Below, one piece after another: positions 20,301 to 27,259 of a stretch of 64,000 bases of DNA (positions are counted from its first letter, which is position 1; every line of letters begins with the position of its first letter). The translations under genes and the position numbers were made by a program. The notes under the pieces are model-generated. The model made no database searches, was not told where the DNA came from, and worked only from the letters and a program-made list of their open reading frames with translations. This DNA comes from Limnomonas spitsbergensis (Eukaryota; Chlorophyta; Chlorophyceae; Chlamydomonadales): the NCBI GenBank assembly GCA_037349105.1, contig JAYJMM010000032.1:434001-498000 (forward strand), in the 5' to 3' direction.

Positions 20301-22083
20301 GTCCTAGCAACCGACCCTTTTTTAAAAGATACTTAAAAGATGCCTAGAAGATGCTTAGAAGATGCTTAGAAGACACTCAAAAGATGCTCCTAATATGCTT
20401 AGATGTTGCAATGTGCACTGGACGATGGAACTGCTCCACCTAGCTTGCACATTCTGAGCCTGCATGCATGCTGACTGTCGATGCCCGGGATTCTGAGCAT
20501 GCGTGCATGCTGACTTTCGATACATGGGATTCTGTCAAGCCCAGCTCTGGGATAGGCCTACCTCTATCCTTAAACCGATGAACCTTTTTTTATGTTTTTG
20601 CATCGATTGGAACCTGTCACCTAAATCCTCAACGCTAACCTTAACACAGGAGTTTGACGGGTCTAACAGCGGAGCTAGGCCTGAACTGCTTGATCATTAC
20701 CGAAACCATACTCCCTGAACCCTGAACACCAAACCCTTACACAGGAGTTTGACGGGTGTGACAGCGGGGCTAGGCCTGATGAAGCTGTCAGCTGGGGCAA
20801 GATCAAGATTGATGCGCAGCCAGTCAAGGTGAGCAGGGGGGGCAGCATGAGTGAAAGGGCGGCACAAGTATCGATACCAGTCATCTTCTGACAGCCAGCT
20901 CAGGTGTGTAGTTGTGTACAGGGTGCAACATAGGTTCAGAAAGGTGCATACCCGCTGGGCCCTGCTGAACGCGGCTGCAGTGGTGCGTGGTCGCCGCAAA
21001 TTCAAATTCTTCAAATTCAAATTCTTCTCACAGCCAATCAAGGTGAGCAGGGGGTGCAGCGTATTCAAATGCGCGGCACCAGTGTCGATATGGGGTCTTC
21101 TTTTAACAGCCAATTAAGGTGAGCAGTGGGTGCAGCATAGGCGAATGCGCAGCGCAAGCTCCCATACCAGCATTCGTCTGACAGCCAGGTAAGGAGAGGT
21201 GTGTGCATTTTCAGGACACAAGTTTGTGTTTTAAATAAATTTGTGATGAGATGATTGTTTTTTAACTGGTCTCCTTTCGATTTGGTTCCATGTCCTGGCC
21301 TTGTAGATATCGTGACCATTTCCCAAGATTGGTGCAGAACTGCAGATAACCTTTTTTTAAACCGGATTTTTTAAATGAAAAACGAGTTGAATCGGTGTTT
21401 GTCACAATTAGCCAACTAATTCAAGGGAGCACAAACATTCCACACCACCAGTACGCTGCTCCATCCTTAATCTGAAGCTGTGGCTGCATCATAGTTTCAC
21501 CCGGGTGCCTCCGGCCCGCTGCATCTGGCCGCCACTCAAGCTTGCGGCAAGTCCTGGTTATCTCTGAAAACAAATCGGAGATTGGATTTATCTGAACCAG
21601 CCATCTCCATTTAGGGCGCACCGTTTTTTCCTGTAGCCACTGCTACCTCATCTCCACGAGCCATGCTGCTTGGAAGACCAGCCATTGGCCGGTCAAGGTT
21701 TGGTCCCCATCGGGCCATTGGTGGCCGCCCAGTGACCAGCTTAAGTTGGCCTGGTGCACACAAATTACAAATAATGGATCATGCATGTTGCCATGTTCAC
21801 ATCCAACCATGCTAGTCTGCCCTCCCCAATCTGCCCCCCCCCCTGCTGATCTGCCCTCCCCAATCCACCCCCCTTGCCCCCCTCCCAACGTGCCCCCCCT
21901 CAATCTGCCCCCCCCCCTTGCTGATCTCCCCCCCCACCCCCCACCCCTCACTCCATCTCTGTCGTGTCGTCATCGGCACAGGTTTACTCTGATGCCACAG
22001 TCATCCTCCCGCTGCTGATTTCACAAACGTTTGCGAAGCACTGGAAGCCGAAACCAGACGTCGTGCAAACGCCAGCGGCATGA
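11362..22083 (+). CDS. DHS: Deoxyhypusine synthase, complete ten-exon gene
   Basis: Transfers the aminobutyl group of spermidine to one Lys of eIF5A, NAD-dependent; cytosolic, first step of hypusine synthesis. Exons from frame and splice sites: 11362-11403, 11479-11637, 13264-13409, 16669-16781, 17599-17656, 18172-18265, 19028-19277, 19792-19871, 20745-20828, 21982-22083. Phases all agree and give 375 aa (human about 369). Diagnostic blocks: [47 protein letters not shown]. The catalytic Lys falls at residue 333 in SWGK and the conserved His at 292 in KHH. Introns after exons 2 and 6 use GC donors (gcaagt, gcaaga). [15 protein letters not shown] is a few residues longer than the human SYKNPGLVLDIV. 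Introns 2-9 are swollen by minisatellites, dispersed repeats and tandem copies of exon edges. The last exon has two extra copies downstream (37315, 52076). Confidence 0.93.
11648..11850 (+). repeat. Tandem duplication (about 102 bp x 2) in DHS intron 2
   Basis: Two successive copies share 'tccatgca(t/a)tcctgtctt', 'gacacatgg' and 'cacacatgct(g/a)ggagg' with period about 102 bp, right after the GC donor of exon 2. The copies are diverged and not coding. Confidence 0.75.
12112..12345 (+). repeat. 15-bp minisatellite in DHS intron 2
   Basis: About 15 tandem units of the form CTGCTCTGYAGRCTC (with C/T/G variants), period 15 bp. Because 15 is a multiple of 3, open frames cross it on both strands (Glu/Gln/Pro-rich, Leu/Cys/Arg-rich or Leu/Gln/Ser-rich), but it lies inside an intron. 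Shares its period with the larger array in intron 3. Confidence 0.8.
12590..12815 (+). repeat. Degenerate tandem repeat with 'gagttaggg' words in DHS intron 2
   Basis: Alternating 'gacctgacctgagttaggg' and 'ggcctgacttaggg'-like half units of roughly 30 bp, combining into a period near 60 bp. The TTAGGG-like words recall telomere sequence but are not a true telomere tract. Confidence 0.65.
13040..13215 (+). repeat. Dispersed repeat, 'gtagctgaa' family (copy 3)
   Basis: Begins 'ggggggccgcgggccgcc', then 'ggggaccgaaccttgacg', 'gtaggccgagcagtaaagc' and 'ggctgcagctggccc', ending near 'tctagctaaagcatgctgaa'. It sits directly upstream of DHS exon 3. A partial further copy ('ggcttgctgcaccaggcc ... 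gatgtagctgaa') lies at 13465-13535, after the exon. Confidence 0.6.
13615..13870. repeat. Interstitial telomere-like words in DHS intron 3
   Basis: Left part (13620-13690) holds CCCTAAA/CCCTTAA words; right part (13760-13870) holds GCTAGGGTTTAGGG words three times, each after 'cagtcatgctaggg'. The plant-type repeat TTTAGGG is the closest telomere motif. The two parts are in opposite orientation. Confidence 0.6.
14181..16568 (+). repeat. 15-bp minisatellite, about 159 copies, filling DHS intron 3
   Basis: Uninterrupted array of a 15-bp unit, AGGCCYCGTGCACAT, with main variants CCC/CTC after AGG and ATA/ACA before it. Each unit contains the palindromes GTGCAC and, in the CTC form, AGGCCT. Five of the six frames lack stops, which creates open frames of up to 880 codons; the sixth hits TAG in nearly every unit. 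The array lies between DHS exons 3 (ends 13409) and 4 (starts 16669), so it is intronic. The near-constant 15-bp period and point-variant units indicate unequal exchange or slippage. Confidence 0.97.
16853..16914 (+). repeat. Decoy copy of DHS exon 4 3' end and donor
   Basis: Repeats, about 88 bp downstream, the end of exon 4 and its donor: 'ggggactttgcgct(g/c)aaggg' followed by 'tg(a/c)gtgc' and 'gagcag(t/c)ggggc'. The duplicated GT is kept (ggtgcgtgc). It is in the intron and has a changed frame context, so it is not called as an exon. Confidence 0.75.
17350..17580 (+). repeat. Poly-C and CCCT-rich tract in DHS intron 4
   Basis: Homopolymer C runs (about 14 at 17350 and over 25 near 17455-17480) in a C/T-rich stretch leading to the acceptor of exon 5. 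May serve as a very long polypyrimidine tract. Length is prone to sequencing error. Confidence 0.7.
17725..17815 (+). repeat. Decoy copy of DHS exon 5 3' end and donor
   Basis: 'aacatgctggtgcccaacag' with a GT donor recurs 91 bp after the real exon end at 17656, followed in both copies by 'gttttttaatctgag'. The copy has gtaaaac where the real donor has gtgaca. Confidence 0.8.
18332..18715 (+). repeat. Four decoy copies of DHS exon 6 3' end with GC donor
   Basis: The end of exon 6 (cagctggacaccatcaaag then gcaagagacgg, at 18246-18275) recurs at about 18332, 18421, 18587 and 18678 as 'cagc(c/t)(g/a)(g/a)acaccct(t/c)aaa' plus 'gcaag' or a variant. Three copies keep the GC donor dinucleotide. 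Spacing is roughly 85-165 bp, and the intervening sequence ('ggtttagggtttgattgtag') is also repeated. Confidence 0.85.
18740..18960 (+). repeat. Degenerate tandem repeat in DHS intron 6
   Basis: About four diverged units of roughly 50 bp with 'cacttcatac(t/c)' and '(g)tgtgaac(t)g' words upstream of exon 7. Several units include near-palindromic 'cataccggt' or 'actagtat'. Confidence 0.45.
19335..19530 (+). repeat. Two decoy copies of DHS exon 7 3' end and donor
   Basis: The last about 40 bp of exon 7 ('cgtttccccgcc(g/a)gacggg', 'gctcattctgggcggtg') with donor gtgagagg recur at 19350-19410 almost unchanged, including the G/A-rich intron start. A third, more diverged copy lies at 19465-19520, where the donor GT is lost. 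Spacing is about 113 bp. Confidence 0.85.
19670..19710 (+). repeat. Decoy acceptor before DHS exon 8
   Basis: 'gctgacaccgtgcgcaggtgtg' about 110 bp upstream of the true acceptor 'cctgacatcgtgcgcaggtgtg' (19775-19797). After the shared segment the decoy does not continue the DHS frame. Here the 5' edge of an exon rather than its 3' edge is duplicated. Confidence 0.65.
20145..20295 (+). repeat. Dispersed repeat, 'gtagctgaa' family (copy 4)
   Basis: 'gggaccaaaccttgatcggc', 'ctgcggccggtggcccgagc', 'agcatagctggccgc' and terminal 'gatgtagctgaagggtagct' in DHS intron 8. An inverted copy (21625-21760, with 'ggtcaaggtttggtcccc') lies in intron 9 and was copied with the triplicated block to 36955-37085 and 51715-51845. 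Confidence 0.6.
20645..20693 (+). repeat. Decoy 5' half of DHS exon 9
   Basis: Copy of the exon 9 acceptor and first 14-15 codons ([12 protein letters not shown] against [13 protein letters not shown]) about 95 bp upstream of the real exon at 20745. It lacks the second half of the exon and any donor. Its serine at the fifth residue matches the usual family sequence EFDGSDSG, whereas the real exon has cysteine there. Confidence 0.7.
20882..21195 (+). repeat. Repeated DHS exon 9 3' end and donor in intron 9
   Basis: The exon 9 end 'cagccagtcaag' with donor gtgagcaggg recurs at about 20891 (cagccagctcag/gtgtg), 21031 (cagccaatcaag/gtgagcaggg), 21108 (cagccaattaag/gtgagcag) and 21181 (cagccaggtaag). 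The sequence after each, '(g)ggtgcagc(a/g)ta', is also kept. The triplicated block begins inside this series, so units 2 and 3 carry the same copies. Confidence 0.75.
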
Positions 22084-22249
22084 AGGACCGAACGGGCATC
22101 GCTCGGCAAGCCACGGGGCTTGGCTGGCTAGGAACCTGGCTGGGAAGCCTTAAAAGGCTCCTGCTGTGCATACAGCTGGCTAGCAAGTCTGATGAGGCGC
22201 CGGTTAAGTATTTCAGGAGGGCCTCCATATAAAATTCTGAAGAGACATC

Positions 22250-22440
22250 AAGAAATGCGCCCAGCCCGACTCGGCCGAGCGTTCAGCAGGGCGCGGCGGA
22301 TATATGCACCGTTCTAAATGCGCCCATCAGTCGCATATGAGGGTTCAGGCAACTGTGCAGTATGTTAATGACATAACACCTCTGGGCCATGCTGAAATGT
22401 TGCTCGGCAAACAAAAGCTAGGAAAGGCAATTGGGCAGTA
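22250..22440. repeat. SINE-like fragments after DHS
   Basis: 'ctcggccgagcgttcagcag' with 'gcaccgttctaaat' (plus strand, 22258-22320) is the tail of the SINE-like family. 'cacctctgggccatgctgaa' (22378-22397) is its core on the minus strand. Further minus-strand core at 22940-23045. All are copied in units 2 and 3. Confidence 0.5.
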
Positions 22441-23037
22441 TGTGCCGAGGCCTCGTTCACACCTCAACCACATGATTACATGAGGCAAGGACCCTGTGCC
22501 TTGGCCGCTAGGCTGACATTGATGCTGGTACAAGGGTACCTGACTCCTCCAGGTTAGTGTTCCTAGTGCCTTGGACACGCACTCATCAAATTACAGCAGT
22601 CTTTTGCCTGTGCATTAGTCAGCACGGTTTTGTGCTGGCATGATATTCAGCTGCGTTGCCTGGATCACGGTTCTAGTAACGCTCTTCTAGGAAATGGACG
22701 CACCAGTGGATTGTCTTAATGCCCATCCGAATACCGGCAGTAAGTTAACCGCGTGGCCAAGCCTTTTTATATATGCAGTGTATGGAGGTGTGATGTCATT
22801 GACTCGTCAGTTTTGCACCGGCTGGAAAATCTTTTGTCTTTTACTGCCTTTCTATAGGATCCAAAAGGAGGTGGTTCGCCTGTAGAGAATGCCGCGCGTG
22901 ACTTCATAAAACTGTACGGTAACCTAATATCTGCAACGGAGTGTTAATGACGTTACACCTCTGGGCCATGCTGAAATGAAGCTTGGCCTCGTCGGCAAAC
23001 AGAAAGACAGCTAGGAAAGGCAAGGGAGAAGGCACAA

Positions 23038-23770
23038 GTGGAAAGAAAGGATAGCAAGATCTGCAACGTAGTGTGGAACTCACCGATTACCATAGGAGCT
23101 TGTGACCTCATCAGTTCCAAACTGCGTAGCCTAAACAACGGGGGGCCGATCGCTGGGCAGCTGTTCTCCCTTCTGTTAGATCTGGAGCGCCAAGAAGAAC
23201 AAGTTAAGCCTGTCACTCCAGCATGCAGACTCAGGGCAGAGATTGCAAGCCCTGAAGACATGGCCCAAAGAAACTACCAAGAGCTAAAGCGTCACGGGCA
23301 TCTTGAAATAGCTCCGTTACCGGGACAAAGACTACCACAGCAAAGGAAAGTGCCCAACAAGTCAAGACGGGAACTGGCCACAAACAAGAATAGCTAGGTG
23401 TCAACACCATCCCAAGTCACCACAGGCGGCCTTTTGAGATGCAAGGCAACCTGCTCATCCTCTCCTCTGACACCAATGAAGGGGTGGGATGGGGGCACCT
23501 TCTGCAACCCAGAGGGGACTGAGGCCAGAGAAACGGAGTCTTGGAGCAAAGACCAGAAATGCAGTACGGTACTGCCCGGGAGGCACGGTGCACAAAATTG
23601 GCCTGCTCAATCACCGATCAAAAATAAAAAGGGTACACGGCTGTGATAAGAGACTAGGAGCAGTCAAGCCTATCTTACTCCTCTTTGCTATCAGAAACCA
23701 GCGTCCAGAGGGACCGAAGCCCCCACAGCTGCCGTGCACAAATTGTGCGGCAACTATAATGCTTTGAATA
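23038..23770 (+). pseudogene. Degenerate retroelement-like coding remnant, unit 1
   Basis: An open frame of 119 aa (23038-23397, starting MERKDSKICNVVWNSP) is followed in another frame by LILSSDTNEGVGWGHLLQPR (from 23454), which resembles the first active-site Asp motif of a retroelement RNase H (SDAS..GWG). Further short frames follow in shifted phase to 23766. The layout fits the RT/RNase H junction of a DIRS/Ngaro-like or Gypsy-like element, but the similarity is by motif only. Identical 119-aa frames occur in units 2 and 3. No intact gene. Confidence 0.35.
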
Positions 23771-23803
23771 CCATTTCTCTGGCGACCCCGTACGGTCATC
23801 GAA

Positions 23804-23904
23804 GTCATGATCGTATAATGGTAATTATCCCCGCCTGTCAGCGGAGATAACATATCCCTTTCCTCAGAGCGCGGGAGACCGGGGTTCGATTCCCCGTCGT
23901 GGCG
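23804..23904 (+). tRNA. tRNA-Asp(GTC) with a 29-bp intron, unit 1
   Basis: Acceptor GTCATGA pairs with TCGTGGC (two G-T pairs), followed by unpaired G at the 3' end. The D arm contains GTATAATGGTAATTAT, the anticodon stem is CCCGC/GCGGG with loop CTGTCAC (anticodon GTC), and the T arm is CGGGG TTCGATT CCCCG. A 29-bp intron (starting gcggagataac, ending cctcagag) sits one base 3' of the anticodon, the canonical position for nuclear tRNA introns; removing it leaves 72 nt, normal for tRNA-Asp. No CCA is encoded, as expected for a nuclear gene. Confidence 0.9.
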
Positions 23905-24039
23905 GTACCGCAGACAGCGGCATTTTTGGATGTAAGGAAGCTTTCATCAGGTCAGGCAGGACTTGTCACATCTCAACGTGGTAAGTTTGCAGACTTCACC
24001 TAGGTTTGCAGACTTCACCTAAGGGGCCCGCTGCATGGC

Positions 24040-24412
24040 TAACAGCCCGTTTCTGACCTGCTCGACACCATGCCGCATTTCTACCTGCTCTGCTGCATCT
24101 ACTGATTCGCTCCCCTGTGCTTCATGAAAGGCACGGCCTGACGCGGCCCATGTCCAGGGGCGCTCACACGACCACCCCCCGATACGGCCATGAGCAGAAA
24201 AACATAGATAATTAATATCAGTTCGAAGGCCTAAAATATTTCCGCAGACTGTGGAAGTTCCGAGGAGGGGGGGGGGGGGGGGGGGGTCCTCGGAGAAAAG
24301 GTCGCACGTGTGTCTTTTAAAGGCCTCTGCATGCGGAAGAGTTCCACAGACCCCGTTTCTGTACGACAGGGCCTGCGGAGGAGTTCCGCAGTCAATCAGA
24401 AACGGGCTGTTA
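24040..24412. mobile_element. TIR element (TAACAGCCCGTTTCTGA ends), unit 1
   Basis: Perfect 17-bp terminal inverted repeats, TAACAGCCCGTTTCTGA at the left and its reverse complement at the right (24396-24412). The interior contains further short inverted segments ('gcggaagagttcc', 'ccgcag') and a poly-G run. A related end, 'caatcagaaacgggctgt', recurs near 27235, so a larger nested structure is possible. No coding capacity. The superfamily is undetermined because the target duplication cannot be separated from the TIR (a TA duplication is possible). Confidence 0.6.
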
Positions 24413-24550
24413 GTCGACTCGAAAGAATAGGAGATAGACACCAAAAGAAAAGAAAAGAAAAGAGAACGCCGATGCGGCGTGGATTTTGGGAAGTACAGGT
24501 TGACGAGACGCCCAAGCCCCGGTCTGTATACCCTTAAAGGGAGAAAGGGG

Positions 24551-25445
24551 CTATGGCGGGTCAGTGAGAACAGGGGGAGATGCTGGACGGCAGTCGGGTG
24601 GACTGTTTTCAAGGTAACGGCGAAGTCGATGAATGGAATAGGCAGATTGGACAGTGTGAACTGCTAGTTGTTTGAGCAGTGGGGGGACGTTGAAGGGTGT
24701 GATACCAAGGACTGGAAAGAGGTGCATGATATCTTTATAGAAAATGCCAGAGCAACCAATGATGACGAGGTGAACATAGGGGTAGAGGATGTCTTTAGCA
24801 GGGGGGGGTAACAGATATGTAAGAGGGTGGGGGGCAGGAATGTGGAGAGGGTCTATAACAGGTGTAGTGAGGTTCCATCCTGCGGAGCGAAGCAATTGTA
24901 CGAACTGTGCATGTTGTGTGGATTTGTGGGACAGGCAGAATTGTAGATTGGAGGTAAACCCGAGCTCAATAACATGGATGGTACAACGGTGTTGGAGGTC
25001 AAGAAGGAAGGCAGGGTCGGCAAGCCGGGCGGGAGGATAACTGTGGAGATCGGCAATGGTAAGGCCTTCAATTAAGAGGAGATCAGGACGAAGGCGGCAG
25101 AGTGTGGCAGGGGGGACAGCGGGAAGCATCCATTGCGGGATACGGGTGTCATAGACTCCTGGTGGGAGGGATGTAGCGGGTGTGGCATCCATAATTGTGA
25201 ACATTCCACTCTTTGTGCCTCTGTGGAGGGAACGTTGGATGAGGCAGAGGGCCTTGTTGTGTCGGGAGATATAAGAGGCCTGCATACGGGGATGCCTGCA
25301 TCTTCCAAACATGTGTCCCTGTGTGTCAGAAGTAGCGTCAGGTGGGCCAGTAGGAGGTGGTGTACATATGGGGCAAAGGCCATCGGTAAACGAGCGCACT
25401 GTTGTTTTGTAGGGAATACGGAAGAGAAGTGCCCGTTTGGCGTTT
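24551..25445 (-). pseudogene. LINE ORF, 3' part: CCHC-like finger and restriction-like endonuclease
   Basis: Open frame of 282 aa from its first Met (25399), open upstream to the deletion junction. Begins with a metal-finger pattern CPIC, about 20 residues, HMFGRC, then RHNKAL, as found just before the restriction-like endonuclease of LINEs. The nuclease core shows RPDLLLIEG (PD motif), then IHVIELGF (the Glu strand), then Lys in LSHKSTQH and the closing LLRSAGW. This is the usual order for RLE domains. It lies in a frame different from the truncated APE, so the fusion is not translated through. The RT and any RNase H between them are deleted. Confidence 0.75.
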
Positions 25446-27094
25446 GAATAGAGGGTGCTGGGTGTATTTTTTTTTTATTGCTAGGAGAACTCCACCTGGT
25501 GCAGAAGCTCCTGGCCGGCATCGAGAGAGGTCCGTGGAGTTGGGTAAGCTGCTGAAAAAAAGAGCGTAGGACGCGAAAATCGAGCAAGTTTTACGAAGCT
25601 GAGTATGCTGGGATGAAAAGATGTGTGTTTCCTGTCCAAAGAGAAAGTGTGGGCATTTGGATTTGACGAGGTCGGACAGGTCTCGTAAGTTAGAACGTAG
25701 TCCTTGGTGATTAAAAGTAGTGAAAGAAATGGATTTGGAATCTTGGAATGTGGAGCCTGACTGAAGCGGGGGGGTCTTGGCCGAGGAAAAGGAGTGCGAA
25801 GTACATGATCGCGATGTCGGAGGAGCAATGCGAAGCGCTGTGCTGTTTGGAGCGGCGATGGTGCGGAGCGGAGAAGGAGCAGTACAAGGTGATTTTTGTG
25901 ATGGGTGGGGGATTGGAGCTTGGGGGACTGGTGTCACTGCTGGGAGGTGCATGGGTGGTGCACCCTCCACGTCAATGTCAATGATGGTGGCATATTCGGG
26001 TGGGGTAGGAGTGGCGTGCGAGGGACGAAAGTGCGAGGCCTCAAGGCAGGCTTCTAACGTGGTACTTGGGACCAGGGCAAAGACACTGCATGCTAGAGTG
26101 CGAAGGAGGGTAAGGTTATAGTGACCGTCAGGCCCGACAATGGTGGAGCGTGTGGGGTCATCAGGGTCAAGCCAAATCCAGGCTCCGTTGTACTTGAGGA
26201 GGGTAGATGCGTGCCCATATCCAGCCAGCTCTGTGGTGTGAACAACAAAGCCAGGGTAGGCCAATCCGTGGGACTGTTGCATGGAAATGAGAGCCATGTC
26301 TAGATCATGTATGGTGAGCTGGGAGAGGTGGGCAAGGTTAGTGGGGGTTACTATGGGAGTAGATCTGTCCATGATGCGCGTCTTATTGAGATGTTGGGTT
26401 TCATGTAGCCAGAAGGAGAAGAGAGCGTCAGAAAAATTTCCTCGGGACGGGTCGTAGTAGTTTTCAGGATGGAGCCAGAGGCGCTTGTGGTGTGGATATT
26501 TAGGTAGGCGGCTTTGTTGAGTGCACCACGCAGAGATTTGAGTGCATGTAGTGGAGGCGTATTGTACAAGGTTGTTGTATGCATGAAGTTGGCAGTATTG
26601 GGCCACTTGACGCTCGAAGTAAAGACCAATAGGCAGGATATGGGGGGTGGTAGGTGAGCATTGTAAGGCATGGGTTTCAGAAATGCCTCCGATCGGGGGG
26701 CAACGGAAAGAAGGAGAAATATTTGTAGGTCTAGGAGATAGAGGAGGGTGTTGGAGCAAGGAGATGTGGTGGGAAAGGAGACGGAGTACGGAAGGATCTG
26801 TTTTTTTTCTATGTGTTAGACGTGCTAAAAGACGCTTAGCCTTACTCAGTAGGAACCGCTGATAATGACGGTGGGGGGTGTAGCATTTTGTTATCTTTAT
26901 GATCCAGAGAGATTGTAGCCATTGTTTTGTTGTGGAGCGAGTGGTAGGTTTGGGGGATATGTGGGCTGGAGGTAGAGGAAGATGAGCTGAGGGCGGAAGT
27001 GTATGTCTGGCCTGAAGGACAGCGGGGATCGGGATAGCGGGAGTAGGTTGTGAGGCATGGGGTGAGGTTAATGGAGACGGTGGGTAGTTCCCGA
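25440..27094 (-). pseudogene. LINE ORF, 5' part: Josephin-like cysteine protease plus truncated endonuclease
   Basis: Part of an open frame whose first about 47 codons (27236-27095) are host sequence. Numbering from that frame's Met: residues 60-180 are Pro/Ser/Arg-rich. Residues 205-225 read LYFERQVAQYCQLHAYNNLV, matching the Josephin/ataxin-3 nucleophile region (F.E.Q...C..H..NNL) with Cys215. Residues 339-357 carry GYGHASTLLKYNGAWIWLD, giving His342 and Asp357 as the rest of a Cys-His-Asp triad. A Pro/Ser linker follows. From about 503, SFTTFNHQG and FLFGQETHI are the first two motifs of an EEP/APE endonuclease (Asn509, Glu536). The domain stops at about residue 599, where the restriction-like endonuclease part is joined in another frame. 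The protease fold assignment is from motif spacing, not a search. Confidence 0.75.
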
Positions 27095-27259
27095 AGCGAT
27101 TCAAAATCGGCAGCCATGTGTACGACCTACTTATGCCCTGGACAACCACGCTCCGCAGGGTCCAATCAGAAACGACCTCTGCGGAACTCTTCCGCAGGCC
27201 ATTAGACCATCGTACATTTGTTTTCTCCGCAGTCAATCAGAAACGGGCTGTGAATCCCA

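Larger units (their letters stand above)
24446..27094 (-). mobile_element. LINE derivative with protease, APE and RLE domains, inserted in unit 1
   Basis: Units 2 and 3 have the empty site: 'gacaccaaa' runs directly into 'gcgattcaaaatcgg' at about 40937 and 54538. In unit 1, 2.65 kb sits between these. Oriented minus; its 3' end (left) is a short repetitive tail of TTTTC units, and its 5' end (right) is inside coding sequence. Target duplication is at most 2-3 bp of A. Protein-coding parts are given separately. Combining AP-type and restriction-like endonucleases in one element is the hallmark of the Dualen/RandI clade known from green algae. The reverse transcriptase region is missing, so the copy is non-autonomous. 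Confidence 0.85.

Noticed and set aside
23804..23904. tRNA pseudogene broken in the anticodon loop
   Set aside because: The extra 29 bp sit at the canonical intron position; all stems pair once they are removed.
24551..27236. Host gene with a deubiquitinase domain
   Set aside because: The sequence is absent from the otherwise identical units 2 and 3, ends in a repetitive tail and carries LINE nuclease motifs, so it belongs to a retroelement.
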